Notes under the pieces: generated by a model | What the model was told of the DNA's origin: nothing | Databases searched by the model: none | What the model saw: only the letters and a program-made list of their open reading frames with translations | Assembly: GCA_963786225.1 (NCBI GenBank) | Contig: CAWAYQ010000009.1 | Location: 1-64,000 of the forward strand | Direction: 5' to 3' | Length of the DNA: 64,000 bases | DNA from: Flaviflagellibacter sp963786225 | GTDB taxonomy: Bacteria > Pseudomonadota > Alphaproteobacteria > Rhizobiales > Methylopilaceae | Shown: piece after piece, positions 17,722 to 26,300 of the stretch | Layout of the letters: every line of letters starts with the position of its first letter | Numbering within the stretch: the first letter of the stretch is position 1 | Translations under genes and position numbers: made by a program

Positions 17722-19235
17722 GATATCACCTCGTTTGTCTGGACGGCACGGCGCGCGCGCCGTTGTTTGAAGGAAAGCAGGAGCGGCGCGGCGAGCGAGA
17801 AGATCACCGCGAAAAGCAGGACCGCCGCGATCGGCCGCTGGACAAAGATCAGCAGAGATCCCTCGGAGAACATCAGCGACTGGCGCAGGGAGCTTTCCAT
17901 GATGGGCGTCAGCACCATCGCGAGCACCAGGGGCGCGCGCGGGAAATCCGTCTTGATCATGAAGTAGCCGATGATGCCGAAAACGATCGCGACCACCACC
18001 GGGAAGATGGAGAGTGTCTGGGCGTAAGCACCGACAAGCGAGAGCACGACGATGCCGGGGGCAAGATAGACGTAAGGAAGGCGCAACACCGAGGCGAACA
18101 AAGGCGCCAGCGGCAGGTTCAGGATCAGCAGCATGAAGTTGCCGGTGAACATGCTCGCGATGAGGCCCCACACAAGCGTCGCCTGTTCAGTCATCAATGC
18201 CGGGCCCGGCCGGATGCCGGCCAGGATGAGCGCGCCGAGCAGGACCGCTGTGCCCGGGCCGCCGGGAATGCCGAGCGCCAGCATCGGCACGTAGGCGCCG
18301 TGCGCAGAGGCATTGTTGGCGGATTCCGCCGCGGCGACCGCATCGAGCGCGCCGTGGCCGAACTGCTCCGGGTTCTTGCTGAAGCGCCGCTCGACGAAAT
18401 AGGCCATCAGCGAGGACACAGCGGCGCCGGCTCCGGGCATCACCCCGATGATGAAGCCGATGATGCCGCCGCGCAAAATGGCTAGACGACACTGGATCCA
18501 GTCGGCCTTGGTCAGCCACAGATCACGCATCCTCATATTGGTGATGGGTTTTGCGTCCGGCGTGTCCAGCGAAGCCAGCACCTCACCAATGCCGAACAGG
18601 CCGATGGCGACCGGCAGGAAGTCGAGGCCGTCGGCGAGGCCTTCGCTGCCGAAGGTCATGCGCGGCGTGCCGGCCATCGGATCGGTGCCGATCAGCGCGA
18701 CCATCAGACCGAAGGCGGTGACAAGCAGCGCCTTGAGCACCGAGGAGCTGCCGAATCCAGCCGATGCGGTGAGGCCGAGCGTCGCCAGCAGGAAGTATTC
18801 CGGCGCGTTGAAGCTCAGGGCGAACTTGCTGAGCGCGGGAGCCGCGAAGACGAGGACGACTACCGCGCCGATGCCGGCGAGGAACGAACCGACAGCAGCG
18901 ACGCTGAGCGCCTTGCCGGCGAGCCCCCGCCGCGCGAGCTGGTGACCATCGACCGCGGTCATGACGCTCGAAGCTTCGCCCGGGAGATTGATCAGGACGG
19001 AGGTGAGCGTGCCGCCATACTGCGCGCCGTACATGATGCCGGCGAGCATCATCACCGCGATCGTCGGCGGCATGCCGAACGTCACGGGAAGCAGGAGCGC
19101 CATGCCGGCGGCGGGCCCGATGCCGGGCAGCGCACCGATCAGCTGGCCCAGCAGCACACCTATGAAGGTGAACAGCAGGCCGTGCGGGCTCAGAGCCGTT
19201 TCGAAGCCGTGCGCCAGAGACGTGAGTGCGTCCAT
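17718..19235 (-). CDS. tctA: TTT transporter large membrane subunit TctA
   Basis: This 505-aa inner-membrane protein has about eleven hydrophobic segments. It carries the two TctA hallmarks: L-P-G-I-G-P-A-A-G-M-A-L-L-L-P in the first third and V-M-P-G-A-G-A-A-V-S-S-L-M-A-Y (about 265-280) in the repeat half. It forms the transport path of a tripartite tricarboxylate transporter with TctB (19246-19701) and the periplasmic receptor (19710-20717). Gaps are 10 bp or less upstream and the gene overlaps the amidohydrolase by 4 bp. It belongs to the SMP-30/TPP-enzyme cluster, so its ligand is probably that pathway's substrate (inference). Confidence 0.95.
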   Translation of the reverse strand: MDALTSLAHGFETALSPHGLLFTFIGVLLGQLIGALPGIGPAAGMALLLPVTFGMPPTIAVMMLAGIMYGAQYGGTLTSVLINLPGEASSVMTAVDGHQLARRGLAGKALSVAAVGSFLAGIGAVVVLVFAAPALSKFALSFNAPEYFLLATLGLTASAGFGSSSVLKALLVTAFGLMVALIGTDPMAGTPRMTFGSEGLADGLDFLPVAIGLFGIGEVLASLDTPDAKPITNMRMRDLWLTKADWIQCRLAILRGGIIGFIIGVMPGAGAAVSSLMAYFVERRFSKNPEQFGHGALDAVAAAESANNASAHGAYVPMLALGIPGGPGTAVLLGALILAGIRPGPALMTEQATLVWGLIASMFTGNFMLLILNLPLAPLFASVLRLPYVYLAPGIVVLSLVGAYAQTLSIFPVVVAIVFGIIGYFMIKTDFPRAPLVLAMVLTPIMESSLRQSLMFSEGSLLIFVQRPIAAVLLFAVIFSLAAPLLLSFKQRRARRAVQTNEVIS

Positions 19236-19245
19236 GATGGTTCGC

Positions 19246-19701
19246 CTAGAAACCGACCATGCCCTTGGGCAGGTCGATGTTGAGCCAGGTTTCGAACACG
19301 CCGTAAACGATGGCTGCGGTGACGGCGGTGGCCAGCAGGCTCGGCAGGACCGGCCGGCGCTTCATGACGATGAGGAAGATCAGCATCAGCAGCACTGATC
19401 CCATGAGCATACCGAGCAGCGGAATACCGAGGATGAGCGCGAACAGCAGGACGACGACGGTCCCGGCCTGCCGAAAATCGGAGAAGTTCGGGCGCTCTTC
19501 TTCGGAGCCGGCCGCAAGACCTGTCGTCCGTACAGTCTGGAGGACCAACAGAACGGCGACGACGAGACCGAACCCTGCCACCCAATACGGCATAAAAGCC
19601 GGCCCCGGCGAGAACCCCGTCCAGTAACTGTCTCCCAAAAGGGAGACAGTACCGGCAGCGAGCACGCCGAGGACGAGAACGGCAGCGATGATGTTGATCA
19701 T
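19246..19701 (-). CDS. tctB: TTT transporter small membrane subunit TctB
   Basis: This 151-aa protein has four predicted TM segments (about 2-22, 38-58, 78-110, 120-140) typical of TctB, with F-x-P-Y-W-V-A-G after the first segment and a terminal D-L-P-K-G-M-V-G-F like that of the paralogue at 124-639. The start M-I-N-I-I-A-A at 19701 was chosen because it opens directly into a TM helix; the longer frame is the tail of tctC read in another frame. It is 8 bp behind tctC and 10 bp ahead of tctA. Confidence 0.85.
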   Translation of the reverse strand: MINIIAAVLVLGVLAAGTVSLLGDSYWTGFSPGPAFMPYWVAGFGLVVAVLLVLQTVRTTGLAAGSEEERPNFSDFRQAGTVVVLLFALILGIPLLGMLMGSVLLMLIFLIVMKRRPVLPSLLATAVTAAIVYGVFETWLNIDLPKGMVGF

Positions 19702-19709
19702 CGGATTAC

Positions 19710-20717
19710 TCAGTTTTTCGCGAGGCCGACATTGGTAAGCGCTGCTCGCCACTTCTGGTGATAGCCGTCAGTCCATGCCTTGACCTTGTCGCTGGGCACG
19801 TAGACGTTGATCCACCAGTTGTCTTTCACCATCTTCTGCCATTCGGGCTTCTTGACCATCTCCGCGAGCTTGTCGTCCCACCATTTCACGACCGCCGGGT
19901 CGAGGCCGGGAGGACCGGCGAGGCCCCAGGTCTGATCCCAGACCAGGTCGTAGCCCTGCTCGCGTGCGGTCGGCACGTCGCTGACTTCCGGCTCGCTGCG
20001 GCGCTGCTCACTGAGCAATGCGAGCACCTTGATCTTGCCCTGCTTCTTCAGCTCGACCGCCTCGGCGAGGCCGAGCACGATCATGTCCGAGTTCTTGCCG
20101 AGGAAGGCGGTCTGCGCCGCTCCGCCGCCGTCGAACGGGATGTAGTTGAACTTCACATTTCCGACCTTCTCGATCATGCCGGTGACGATGTGATCGACCG
20201 CGCCGACCTGCGCGCCGGCGATCTTGAGCCCGCGTTCGCGTTCGCCGGCCTTGGCGATCAGGTCCTTGAGGCCGGTGATCGGGCTGTCCGGCTGCACCGC
20301 CACAGCGACTTCGCCGCGCACGAACATCGCGATCGGGGTGACCTTGTCGTAGAACGTATCCACGCCCTGGGTGATCGGTGTCCCCCAGATCGGCCCCGCC
20401 ATTCCGAGCAACACGTGCTCGTCGCCGGACTTGCCGATCACGAATTTCGCGGCGACGGTCCACGATCCGCCGGTGCGGTTCTGGACCACAAGCGGGTTGG
20501 TGACGATGCCGTTTTCGTTCAGAACCTTGCCGACCTGACGCATAACGACATCAGGAGTGCCGCCGGCCCCGGTACCGACCGTGATCTCGATCGGACCAGC
20601 AGCCGGAGCCCGAGATGCCTGTGCGAAAGAACTCTGCGGTGCGATTGCCGTGACGGCGGCAATGCCGAGGGCGCCGAGTGCGCCTTGCACTGCGGTCCTG
20701 CGGGTTGGTGCATGCAT
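19710..20717 (-). CDS. tctC: TTT periplasmic solute-binding receptor TctC (Bug family)
   Basis: This 335-aa receptor begins with a leader containing twin arginines (T-R-R-T-A-V-Q-G-A-L) and a hydrophobic stretch ending F-A-Q near residue 35, so it may be exported by Tat rather than Sec. The mature part starts I-T-V-G-T-G-A-G-G-T-P-D, the Bug-type ligand loop. GGGAGG lies just before the ATG at 20717. A gap of about 130 bp separates it from the upstream lactonase gene; repeated GATCAAC elements (about 20803-20824) there could mark an internal promoter. It should capture the substrate imported by the adjoining TctBA. Confidence 0.9.
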   Translation of the reverse strand: MHAPTRRTAVQGALGALGIAAVTAIAPQSSFAQASRAPAAGPIEITVGTGAGGTPDVVMRQVGKVLNENGIVTNPLVVQNRTGGSWTVAAKFVIGKSGDEHVLLGMAGPIWGTPITQGVDTFYDKVTPIAMFVRGEVAVAVQPDSPITGLKDLIAKAGERERGLKIAGAQVGAVDHIVTGMIEKVGNVKFNYIPFDGGGAAQTAFLGKNSDMIVLGLAEAVELKKQGKIKVLALLSEQRRSEPEVSDVPTAREQGYDLVWDQTWGLAGPPGLDPAVVKWWDDKLAEMVKKPEWQKMVKDNWWINVYVPSDKVKAWTDGYHQKWRAALTNVGLAKN

Positions 20718-20848
20718 GTCTATCCTCCCGGATGGTTTGGTCTCGTTGTTGTTCAGGATCACGAACTCAGCTGTTACTTTACACGTCCCACTTTCCACCG
20801 TTGATCGTCCTAAAGTTGATCAATGGTGTGCTCTCCCGGCGCGTCGCA

Positions 20849-21766
20849 CTAGTTGGACCGCGGCGGAAATCCTTTCCGAAAATTCTTGATGCGATAGAAG
20901 TTTCCCTCGCCGCTGGTGACGTACAGATCGGCGAGGTCATCGCCGCCGAAGGCACAGCGCGCCGGCAGGTCGGCGGGGAATTCCACCGTCTCGATGACCG
21001 CGCCACCCGGCGAGAATACATAGATCAGCGGCCCCGGTCCGCCGCGCGCCCAGCCCGCACAGGCCACGATGTTGCCGTCGCGGTCGAGGCACATGCCCTC
21101 GACACCGCGATCCGCCTTGCCGGCCGTCGAGGTAAACGTGTGCAGCAGGCGGTAATCTCCAACCGCACCGTTGTCGGCGATCGGATAGGCGCGCAGTTCG
21201 CAGCGCCTCGCTCCGCCGGCTTCACCGTCCGCGACATAGAGCGTGCGCTCGTCCGGGCTCAACAGGACGGCGCGCGGCGCCGTCGTATCCTGCGTCACGC
21301 GCGTCAGAAACCAGGGCAGGAAGATGCCGTACGCCTTTTCGCGCGAGGCGCGCAGCACTGAAGCATGATCGAGCGGCGGGAATATCTGCGGTCCGGTCGC
21401 ACGCACGGAATTGTACGGATCGGCGAACCAGATGCGCCCCTTGCTGTCGACCGTGAGATCGGTCGGAAAGTTGTGGAACTTATCCTTCAATCTGCTCTGC
21501 GTCGGCCGTGACGAACCGTCGGCGACAAACTCGATGACCCGCCGACTGCCTTCCTGCGCGCCGTACACCTCGCCCGCGGGACCGACCGCGATGCCGTTCA
21601 CCCGGTTGGTGAAGCGGCGCAGCTGCGCCACCTCGCCGGTCGCCGGATCGAAGCTCATGACCCGGCTTTCGCCGACGGCGGTGAACAGCACCTTGCTGCC
21701 GTCCCAGGCGACGCCGCCGGTCGGGCCCGTGAAGGGACCTGCGATGCGTTCGAGTTCAGCGCGCAT
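20849..21766 (-). CDS. SMP-30/gluconolactonase-like protein, type A copy 1
   Basis: This 305-aa six-bladed beta-propeller of the SMP-30/gluconolactonase family has no signal peptide. It is the near twin of the protein at 22663-23571: both begin E-R-I-A-G-P-F, share G-x-E-G-M-C-L-D-x-x-G-N-I-V-A, and end C-A-F-G-G-D-(D/N)-L-x-D-L-Y-V-T. Conserved acidic and Asn residues in the blades (W-F-A-D-P-Y-N-S, P-T-D-L-T-V-D) are the usual divalent-metal site for hydrolysing lactones. It overlaps the upstream type B gene by 11 bp and is the last gene before tctC. The substrate is unknown. Confidence 0.85.
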   Translation of the reverse strand: MRAELERIAGPFTGPTGGVAWDGSKVLFTAVGESRVMSFDPATGEVAQLRRFTNRVNGIAVGPAGEVYGAQEGSRRVIEFVADGSSRPTQSRLKDKFHNFPTDLTVDSKGRIWFADPYNSVRATGPQIFPPLDHASVLRASREKAYGIFLPWFLTRVTQDTTAPRAVLLSPDERTLYVADGEAGGARRCELRAYPIADNGAVGDYRLLHTFTSTAGKADRGVEGMCLDRDGNIVACAGWARGGPGPLIYVFSPGGAVIETVEFPADLPARCAFGGDDLADLYVTSGEGNFYRIKNFRKGFPPRSN

Positions 21767-22661
21767 CGGTGCCTCCGACAGGAATGCCCGGGATCAGGAG
21801 CCGGGCGCGATAGATTGCATGATGTGTCGTGATGTAGAGCGAGCGCCAGTCGTCATCGCCCCAGGCGATGTTGGTGCACTCGGCCGGGATTTTCAGCCGG
21901 CCGAGCAGTGTACCATCCGGCGCGATCACGTGGACGCCGGCCGGTCCGGTGCAATAGAGATTGCCCTGCACGTCGACCTTCATACCGTCCGCGTGGCCGA
22001 CCTCCTCGCCCTGCAGTTCGTAGAAAGTGCGACCATTGGCAACGCTGCCGTCCGCGTTGACGTCAAACACGCGGACGAGTGACTGCCGCGTATCGTTGAC
22101 GTACAGACGCTTCTCGTCCGGCGAGAAGGTGATGCCGTTCGGGAAGGTGAAGTCGGTGATCACCGGCGTCAGCTCGCCGTCCGGCGACAGCCGGAAGACG
22201 GCGTTGAAGTCCAGATAGCGTTGAAGATCGTCGCTCTCCATGCCGGGAATGTAGAAGGCGCCGTCGCCGTCGGTCCAATAGATCGCACCGCTGGAATGCA
22301 CGACGATGTCGTTCGGTGTGTTGATCTTGGTGCCCTGGTAGCGCGTCGCCAGTGGGACGACGGACCCGTCCACCTCGCGCCGCCACACCGAGCGCGAGGC
22401 CCAGCCGGCGACGAGCAACCGGCCCTGATGGTCGAGCGTCATGCCGTCGGCATGGCCGGACGGATGGATGATCGCCTCGGTGCCGACGCCTGGCGTCCAT
22501 TGCCAGATCGTGTCCTCGACGATGTCCGTGAAGTAGAGCCGGCCGTTGCGGCGGTCCCAGACAGGCCCCTCCGCAAAGGTCGTGCCTCGCGCGATCTGCA
22601 CGAGCGGCGCGGATTCGTCGGCGATCTCGCGCATTTTCGGGTGGCGAATTTCGACGTCCAT
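21756..22661 (-). CDS. SMP-30/gluconolactonase-like protein, type B copy 1
   Basis: This 301-aa SMP-30-family protein carries the canonical opening F-A-E-G-P-V-W-D (metal-ligand Glu), the mid motif N-T-P-N-D-I-V-V-H with the metal Asn, F-P-N-G-I-T-F-S-P-D-E, and H-A-D-G-M-K-V-D with the catalytic-type Asp. It is much closer to the protein at 23568-24497 than to the type A pair. It starts 1 bp after the end of the type A copy 2 gene and overlaps type A copy 1 by 11 bp. Hydrolysis of a sugar lactone or similar cyclic ester is the family expectation. Confidence 0.87.
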   Translation of the reverse strand: MDVEIRHPKMREIADESAPLVQIARGTTFAEGPVWDRRNGRLYFTDIVEDTIWQWTPGVGTEAIIHPSGHADGMTLDHQGRLLVAGWASRSVWRREVDGSVVPLATRYQGTKINTPNDIVVHSSGAIYWTDGDGAFYIPGMESDDLQRYLDFNAVFRLSPDGELTPVITDFTFPNGITFSPDEKRLYVNDTRQSLVRVFDVNADGSVANGRTFYELQGEEVGHADGMKVDVQGNLYCTGPAGVHVIAPDGTLLGRLKIPAECTNIAWGDDDWRSLYITTHHAIYRARLLIPGIPVGGTDAR

Positions 22662-22662
22662 G

Positions 22663-23571
22663 TCAGTTCGCTCCCTTCTTGGCGGAGCCGCGCCGCGTGG
22701 TGCGCGCGCGATACACTTCGCCCTCGGCGGTCGTCACATAAAGGTCCTCGAGATTGTCGCCGCCAAAAGCGCAGGCGACCGGCACGTCGCCCGGCAGGGC
22801 ATGGCTTTCCAGGATGCGGCCACCGGACGTGAACACGTAGACCAGCGGGCCAGGACCGGCCGCCTTCGAGCCGGCGACCGCGACGATGTTGCCTTCCGCA
22901 TCGAGGCACATGCCCTCGATGCCGCGATGCGCCCCCTGGCGGTCGCTCCCGAAGGCGTGCAGAACGCGCGCCTTTCCGACCGAGCCGTCCGGCCGGACGT
23001 CATAGGCGCGCAGTTCGCGGTCATTCGGGGAGGACACCTCGCCGTCGGCGACGAAGAGCGTCTTCTCGTCGGCGGAGAGCGCGAGCGCGCGCGGCGACAC
23101 GGTGTCGAAGGTGATGCGCCGCAGCGCCCAGTTCCGCCGGTCGTCGCGGTGCAGACGCAGCACCGAGCCGTGCTGGAGCGGCGGGAACAGGGCCGGTCCG
23201 AAAACGCGGATCGGATGGAAGGGATCGCAGAACCAGACGCGCCCGGCCGCATCGACGGTCAACGCGCACGGATTGTTGTGGTACTTGCCGTCCAGCAGCG
23301 CTTTCAGCGCTGTGACCGAGCCGTCTTCCATGAACTGAATGATGCGGCGGCCGCCTTCCTGCGCGGCATAGAGTTCGCCGTTCGGTCCGTACGCGAGGCC
23401 CTTGGCGCGGTTGGTGTACAGACGCACCGGGTCCGTGCGGCCGGTTTTGGGATCGAAGCGGAGCAGGCGGTGCTCGTCCACCGTCGTGAACAGCATTGCC
23501 TTGCCGTCCCAAAGAAGACCGCCGGCCTCGCCCTCGAAGGGGCCGGCGATGCGCTCGAACTGCCAGCTCAT
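22663..23571 (-). CDS. SMP-30/gluconolactonase-like protein, type A copy 2
   Basis: This 302-aa protein is the paralogue of 20849-21766, aligned from E-R-I-A-G-P-F-E-G to the C-terminal L-Y-V-T-T-A-E-G-E-V-Y-R. Blade motifs W-F-C-D-P, N-P-C-A-L-T-V-D and G-I-E-G-M-C-L-D are conserved. Its start overlaps the stop of the type B copy 2 gene (ATGA), giving a coupled B-A pair that repeats the downstream pair. Divergence between the two A copies is substantial at DNA level, so the duplication is not recent. Confidence 0.85.
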   Translation of the reverse strand: MSWQFERIAGPFEGEAGGLLWDGKAMLFTTVDEHRLLRFDPKTGRTDPVRLYTNRAKGLAYGPNGELYAAQEGGRRIIQFMEDGSVTALKALLDGKYHNNPCALTVDAAGRVWFCDPFHPIRVFGPALFPPLQHGSVLRLHRDDRRNWALRRITFDTVSPRALALSADEKTLFVADGEVSSPNDRELRAYDVRPDGSVGKARVLHAFGSDRQGAHRGIEGMCLDAEGNIVAVAGSKAAGPGPLVYVFTSGGRILESHALPGDVPVACAFGGDNLEDLYVTTAEGEVYRARTTRRGSAKKGAN

Positions 23572-24497
23572 GGGGCGAACCCTCCGACCGGCACGGGAAT
23601 GCCCTGCTGCTTCATGCGGATGCGCAACACGCTCTCGTAGGTGGTGACGAACAGGGTGCGCCAGTCCTCCTCGCCCCAGGCGAAGTTGGTGGCGTGCCCT
23701 GCAATGCGAATGCGTCCGATAAGGCTGCCGTCGGTCGCGATGACATGGATGCCGCCCGGGCCTGTGCAGTAGAGCGTGCCGTTGCGGTCGACCTTCATGC
23801 CGTCCGCTACCCCGGGCTCGGTGCCGGCAAGGCGGTGGAAGATGCGGCCATTGCTGACACTGCCGTCCGTATTGACGTCGAAGGCGCGGATCAGCGCCAG
23901 CTTGGTGTCGTTGACGTAAAGCACGCTCTCGTCGGGCGAGAAGCAGAGCCCGTTCGGATAGGTGACGTCGGGGACGACGAGGCTCGTTTCGCCGCCGTCC
24001 GCGCCGACCGAGAAGACGCCCTGAATATCGAGGTAACGCTGAAGGTCCTCGCCGACCATTCCGGGGATGACGAGACCGCCGGCCGAATTCGTCCAGTAGA
24101 TGCGGCCGTCCGAACGAACCACGACATCGTTTGGGCTGTTGAATTTTTTCCCGTCATAGCGGGACGCGACGTCGACGAAGCGCCCGTCCTGCTCGATGCG
24201 CCAGATGGTGCGCGCCGACCAGCCCGCGACATTCAGCCGGCCCTGCCGGTCGAAGGTCAATCCGTTGGCGTGACGAGAACCCTCCAGAAAAACCGAGACC
24301 CCGACGCCCGGCTTCCACTGCCAGATCGTATCCCCAATGATGTCGGTCCAGATCAGGCGATTTTCGCGCGCATCCCACACCGGACCTTCGCCGAACGTAA
24401 GGCCGTGCGCGATCTGCTCGATCTGCGGCTCGCGATCGACGATGTCGTCCAGTGCGTCGGTCGCGAGATCGGTGCCGAAGCGGGTTCCGATTATCAT
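23568..24497 (-). CDS. SMP-30/gluconolactonase-like protein, type B copy 2
   Basis: This 309-aa protein shows all canonical SMP-30 metal-site motifs: F-G-E-G-P-V-W-D, N-S-P-N-D-V-V-V, Y-P-N-G-L-C-F-S-P-D-E, and V-A-D-G-M-K-V-D. The start at 24497 overlaps the TPP-enzyme stop at 24494 (ATGA), so translation is coupled; the longer frame to 25106 is a shadow of that gene. It is the first of four lactonase-like genes in the cluster and pairs with the type A gene that follows. The substrate is unknown. Confidence 0.87.
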   Translation of the reverse strand: MIIGTRFGTDLATDALDDIVDREPQIEQIAHGLTFGEGPVWDARENRLIWTDIIGDTIWQWKPGVGVSVFLEGSRHANGLTFDRQGRLNVAGWSARTIWRIEQDGRFVDVASRYDGKKFNSPNDVVVRSDGRIYWTNSAGGLVIPGMVGEDLQRYLDIQGVFSVGADGGETSLVVPDVTYPNGLCFSPDESVLYVNDTKLALIRAFDVNTDGSVSNGRIFHRLAGTEPGVADGMKVDRNGTLYCTGPGGIHVIATDGSLIGRIRIAGHATNFAWGEEDWRTLFVTTYESVLRIRMKQQGIPVPVGGFAP

Positions 24498-26170
24498 GGC
24501 AGCCACGGCTCCTTGGCCATCGCGTGCTCGTCGCTGAACGCGTCGATCACGACCGGGCGGTTGGCGGCATAGGCTTCCTTGAGCGCGGCATCGAGATCCT
24601 TCGGGTCCTCGACACGCATGCCGACGCAGCCGAAGCTTTCGGCGACCTTGGCGAAATCGATGTCGGAGTGGCGCCACATCTCGTCGGCGCGGCCGCGCTG
24701 CTGGCCGCCATAGGCCTTGTCGAACAGCGGGATTTCCTGGTTCAGCGTCGAATTGTTGTTGACCACCGCGACGACATTGATGCCGTAGCGCGCCGCCGTC
24801 TCCAGTTCGGCGATGTGGTAATAGAACGCGCCGTCGCCGCTCCAGCACACGACCGGCCGGTCGGGCAAGGCGCATTTCACGCCGAGGGCGCCGGGATAAC
24901 CCCAGCCCATCGAACCGGCGCAGCGGATGAACCGCTGCGTGGGATAGCGGAAATCGATCATCGTCGACGACCAGATGCCCGAATGGCCTGTGTCGGTGAC
25001 GACCACGCCGTCCGGCGGCAAGGTCTCGCTGATGGCGCGGCAGATGCGCTCCGGACGCATCGGCTTGGCGGAGGAGCTCAGAAACGGCTCCATCTCCGCG
25101 CGCCATTGCTTCACGAAGCCCTGCACTTCCGCGATCCAGGCGGAGCGGTCCGCTTGCTGTTCGCCGCGTGCGGCATCCAGCAGCTTCGCTGTCGTGACTT
25201 TCGCATCGCCGAGCACCGAGACGGCGTTGACGTAATTGCGGCCGAGCTCGACCGGATCGATGTCGATCTGGATCACGCGCGTGCCGCGCGGCGGGATCTG
25301 CCAGTTATGCGTCACCTGCCCGCCCGTATGGCTGCCGATGAACAGGACGAGGTCGGCGCCGACGACCGTCTTGTTGGCACAGGCCCGGGAATAGGTACCG
25401 ACGACGCCGACCGAGAGCCTGTGATCGTCGACGATCGTTCCCTTCGCGTTCATTGAGGTGGCGAGCGGGATATTCAGCGCCTCGGCCAGTGCAAGCACTT
25501 CCGCGCCGGCTCTGGAGGAGATGACGCCGCCGCCGGCGACGATTACCGGGCGCTTGGCTTGGGAGAGCAGCCGTGCCGCCTCGCGGACGGCCTCCGGCTC
25601 CGGCTCCGGCCGGAAGGCGGGGACCTGGGTGAAGCGGGTTTCGACGATCGTGTCGAAATCGGTGAGACCTTCGGCGACCTGGGCGTGCGGTCCGCCGATC
25701 TGCAGGTGCGCCGGACCCGGGCAGCCGGAGGTGACTTCGCGGAACGCCTGGCGCAACAGGTCCGGCAGGCGCTTGGCGTCGTCGACCCGGACGTTGAACT
25801 TCGTCACCGGGTCGAACTGCGTGAAGTCCTCGATTTCCTGGTAGGCATGCCGGTAGCGCGAATTGGGTGTCGGCCCGCCGGTGATGGCGATGACCGGGCT
25901 GCTGGCGAGCTTGGCGTCGCGCAGGCCGGCGGACAGGTTTGAGGCGCCGATATACTGCGCCATGCAGATGCCGGGACGGCCGCTGGCCCGGGCGTAGCCG
26001 TCGGCCATGTATGCCGATGACTTTTCGCCATGCACCATGACGCGGCGGATGCCGAGGTCTTCCATCTCCGCGAGCCCTTTGAGCATGACCGCGGGCAAAA
26101 AGAAGACGTGCGTTACACCACTGCTCGCCAGGAATTCGGCGAATATGCGCGAGCCGCTCTTCTGAGACAC
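24494..26170 (-). CDS. Acetolactate-synthase-like ThDP-dependent enzyme of unknown substrate
   Basis: This 558-aa protein has the three-domain fold of the acetolactate synthase/benzoylformate decarboxylase group. The catalytic glutamate is present (H-G-E49-K-S-S-A-Y-M-A-D-G-Y), unlike Gcl at 2978. The ThDP/Mg motif G-D-G-A-F-Y-Y ends in V-V-N-N-N about 25 residues later. A middle domain includes V-I-V-A-G-G-G-V-I. The usual acetolactate synthase quinone/FAD patterns are not clear, so carboligation, decarboxylation or C-C cleavage are all possible. It is the first gene of the operon that continues with four lactonase-like genes, a TTT importer and an amidohydrolase, and lies 124 bp after a LysR gene on the same strand. 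Confidence 0.87.
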   Translation of the reverse strand: MSQKSGSRIFAEFLASSGVTHVFFLPAVMLKGLAEMEDLGIRRVMVHGEKSSAYMADGYARASGRPGICMAQYIGASNLSAGLRDAKLASSPVIAITGGPTPNSRYRHAYQEIEDFTQFDPVTKFNVRVDDAKRLPDLLRQAFREVTSGCPGPAHLQIGGPHAQVAEGLTDFDTIVETRFTQVPAFRPEPEPEAVREAARLLSQAKRPVIVAGGGVISSRAGAEVLALAEALNIPLATSMNAKGTIVDDHRLSVGVVGTYSRACANKTVVGADLVLFIGSHTGGQVTHNWQIPPRGTRVIQIDIDPVELGRNYVNAVSVLGDAKVTTAKLLDAARGEQQADRSAWIAEVQGFVKQWRAEMEPFLSSSAKPMRPERICRAISETLPPDGVVVTDTGHSGIWSSTMIDFRYPTQRFIRCAGSMGWGYPGALGVKCALPDRPVVCWSGDGAFYYHIAELETAARYGINVVAVVNNNSTLNQEIPLFDKAYGGQQRGRADEMWRHSDIDFAKVAESFGCVGMRVEDPKDLDAALKEAYAANRPVVIDAFSDEHAMAKEPWLP

Positions 26171-26281
26171 AAACTTCCTCCCCCGCCCCGGCGCCCCTAC
26201 AGGGGCTCGGCTTACTGTTGTTCCTTGGGGAGGAGGCTAGGCTGCTCAATCCATGCTTTGAAGGATTTTATCGTGATGCAT

Positions 26282-26300
26282 GCATAACCGGCAGTTATGC
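26282..26300. promoter_or_regulatory. Candidate LysR operator upstream of the TPP/SMP-30 operon
   Basis: GCATAAC-CGGCA-GTTATGC is a perfect 7-bp inverted repeat with a 5-bp centre and contains the T-N11-A pattern typical of LysR-family sites. It overlaps the last codons of the LysR gene and lies 112-130 bp before the operon's start codon at 26170. Confidence 0.55.

Noticed and set aside
24494..26170. Second glyoxylate carboligase
   Set aside because: It retains the catalytic glutamate (E49) that Gcl replaces by valine, and it lacks Gcl-specific segments present at 2978-4744.
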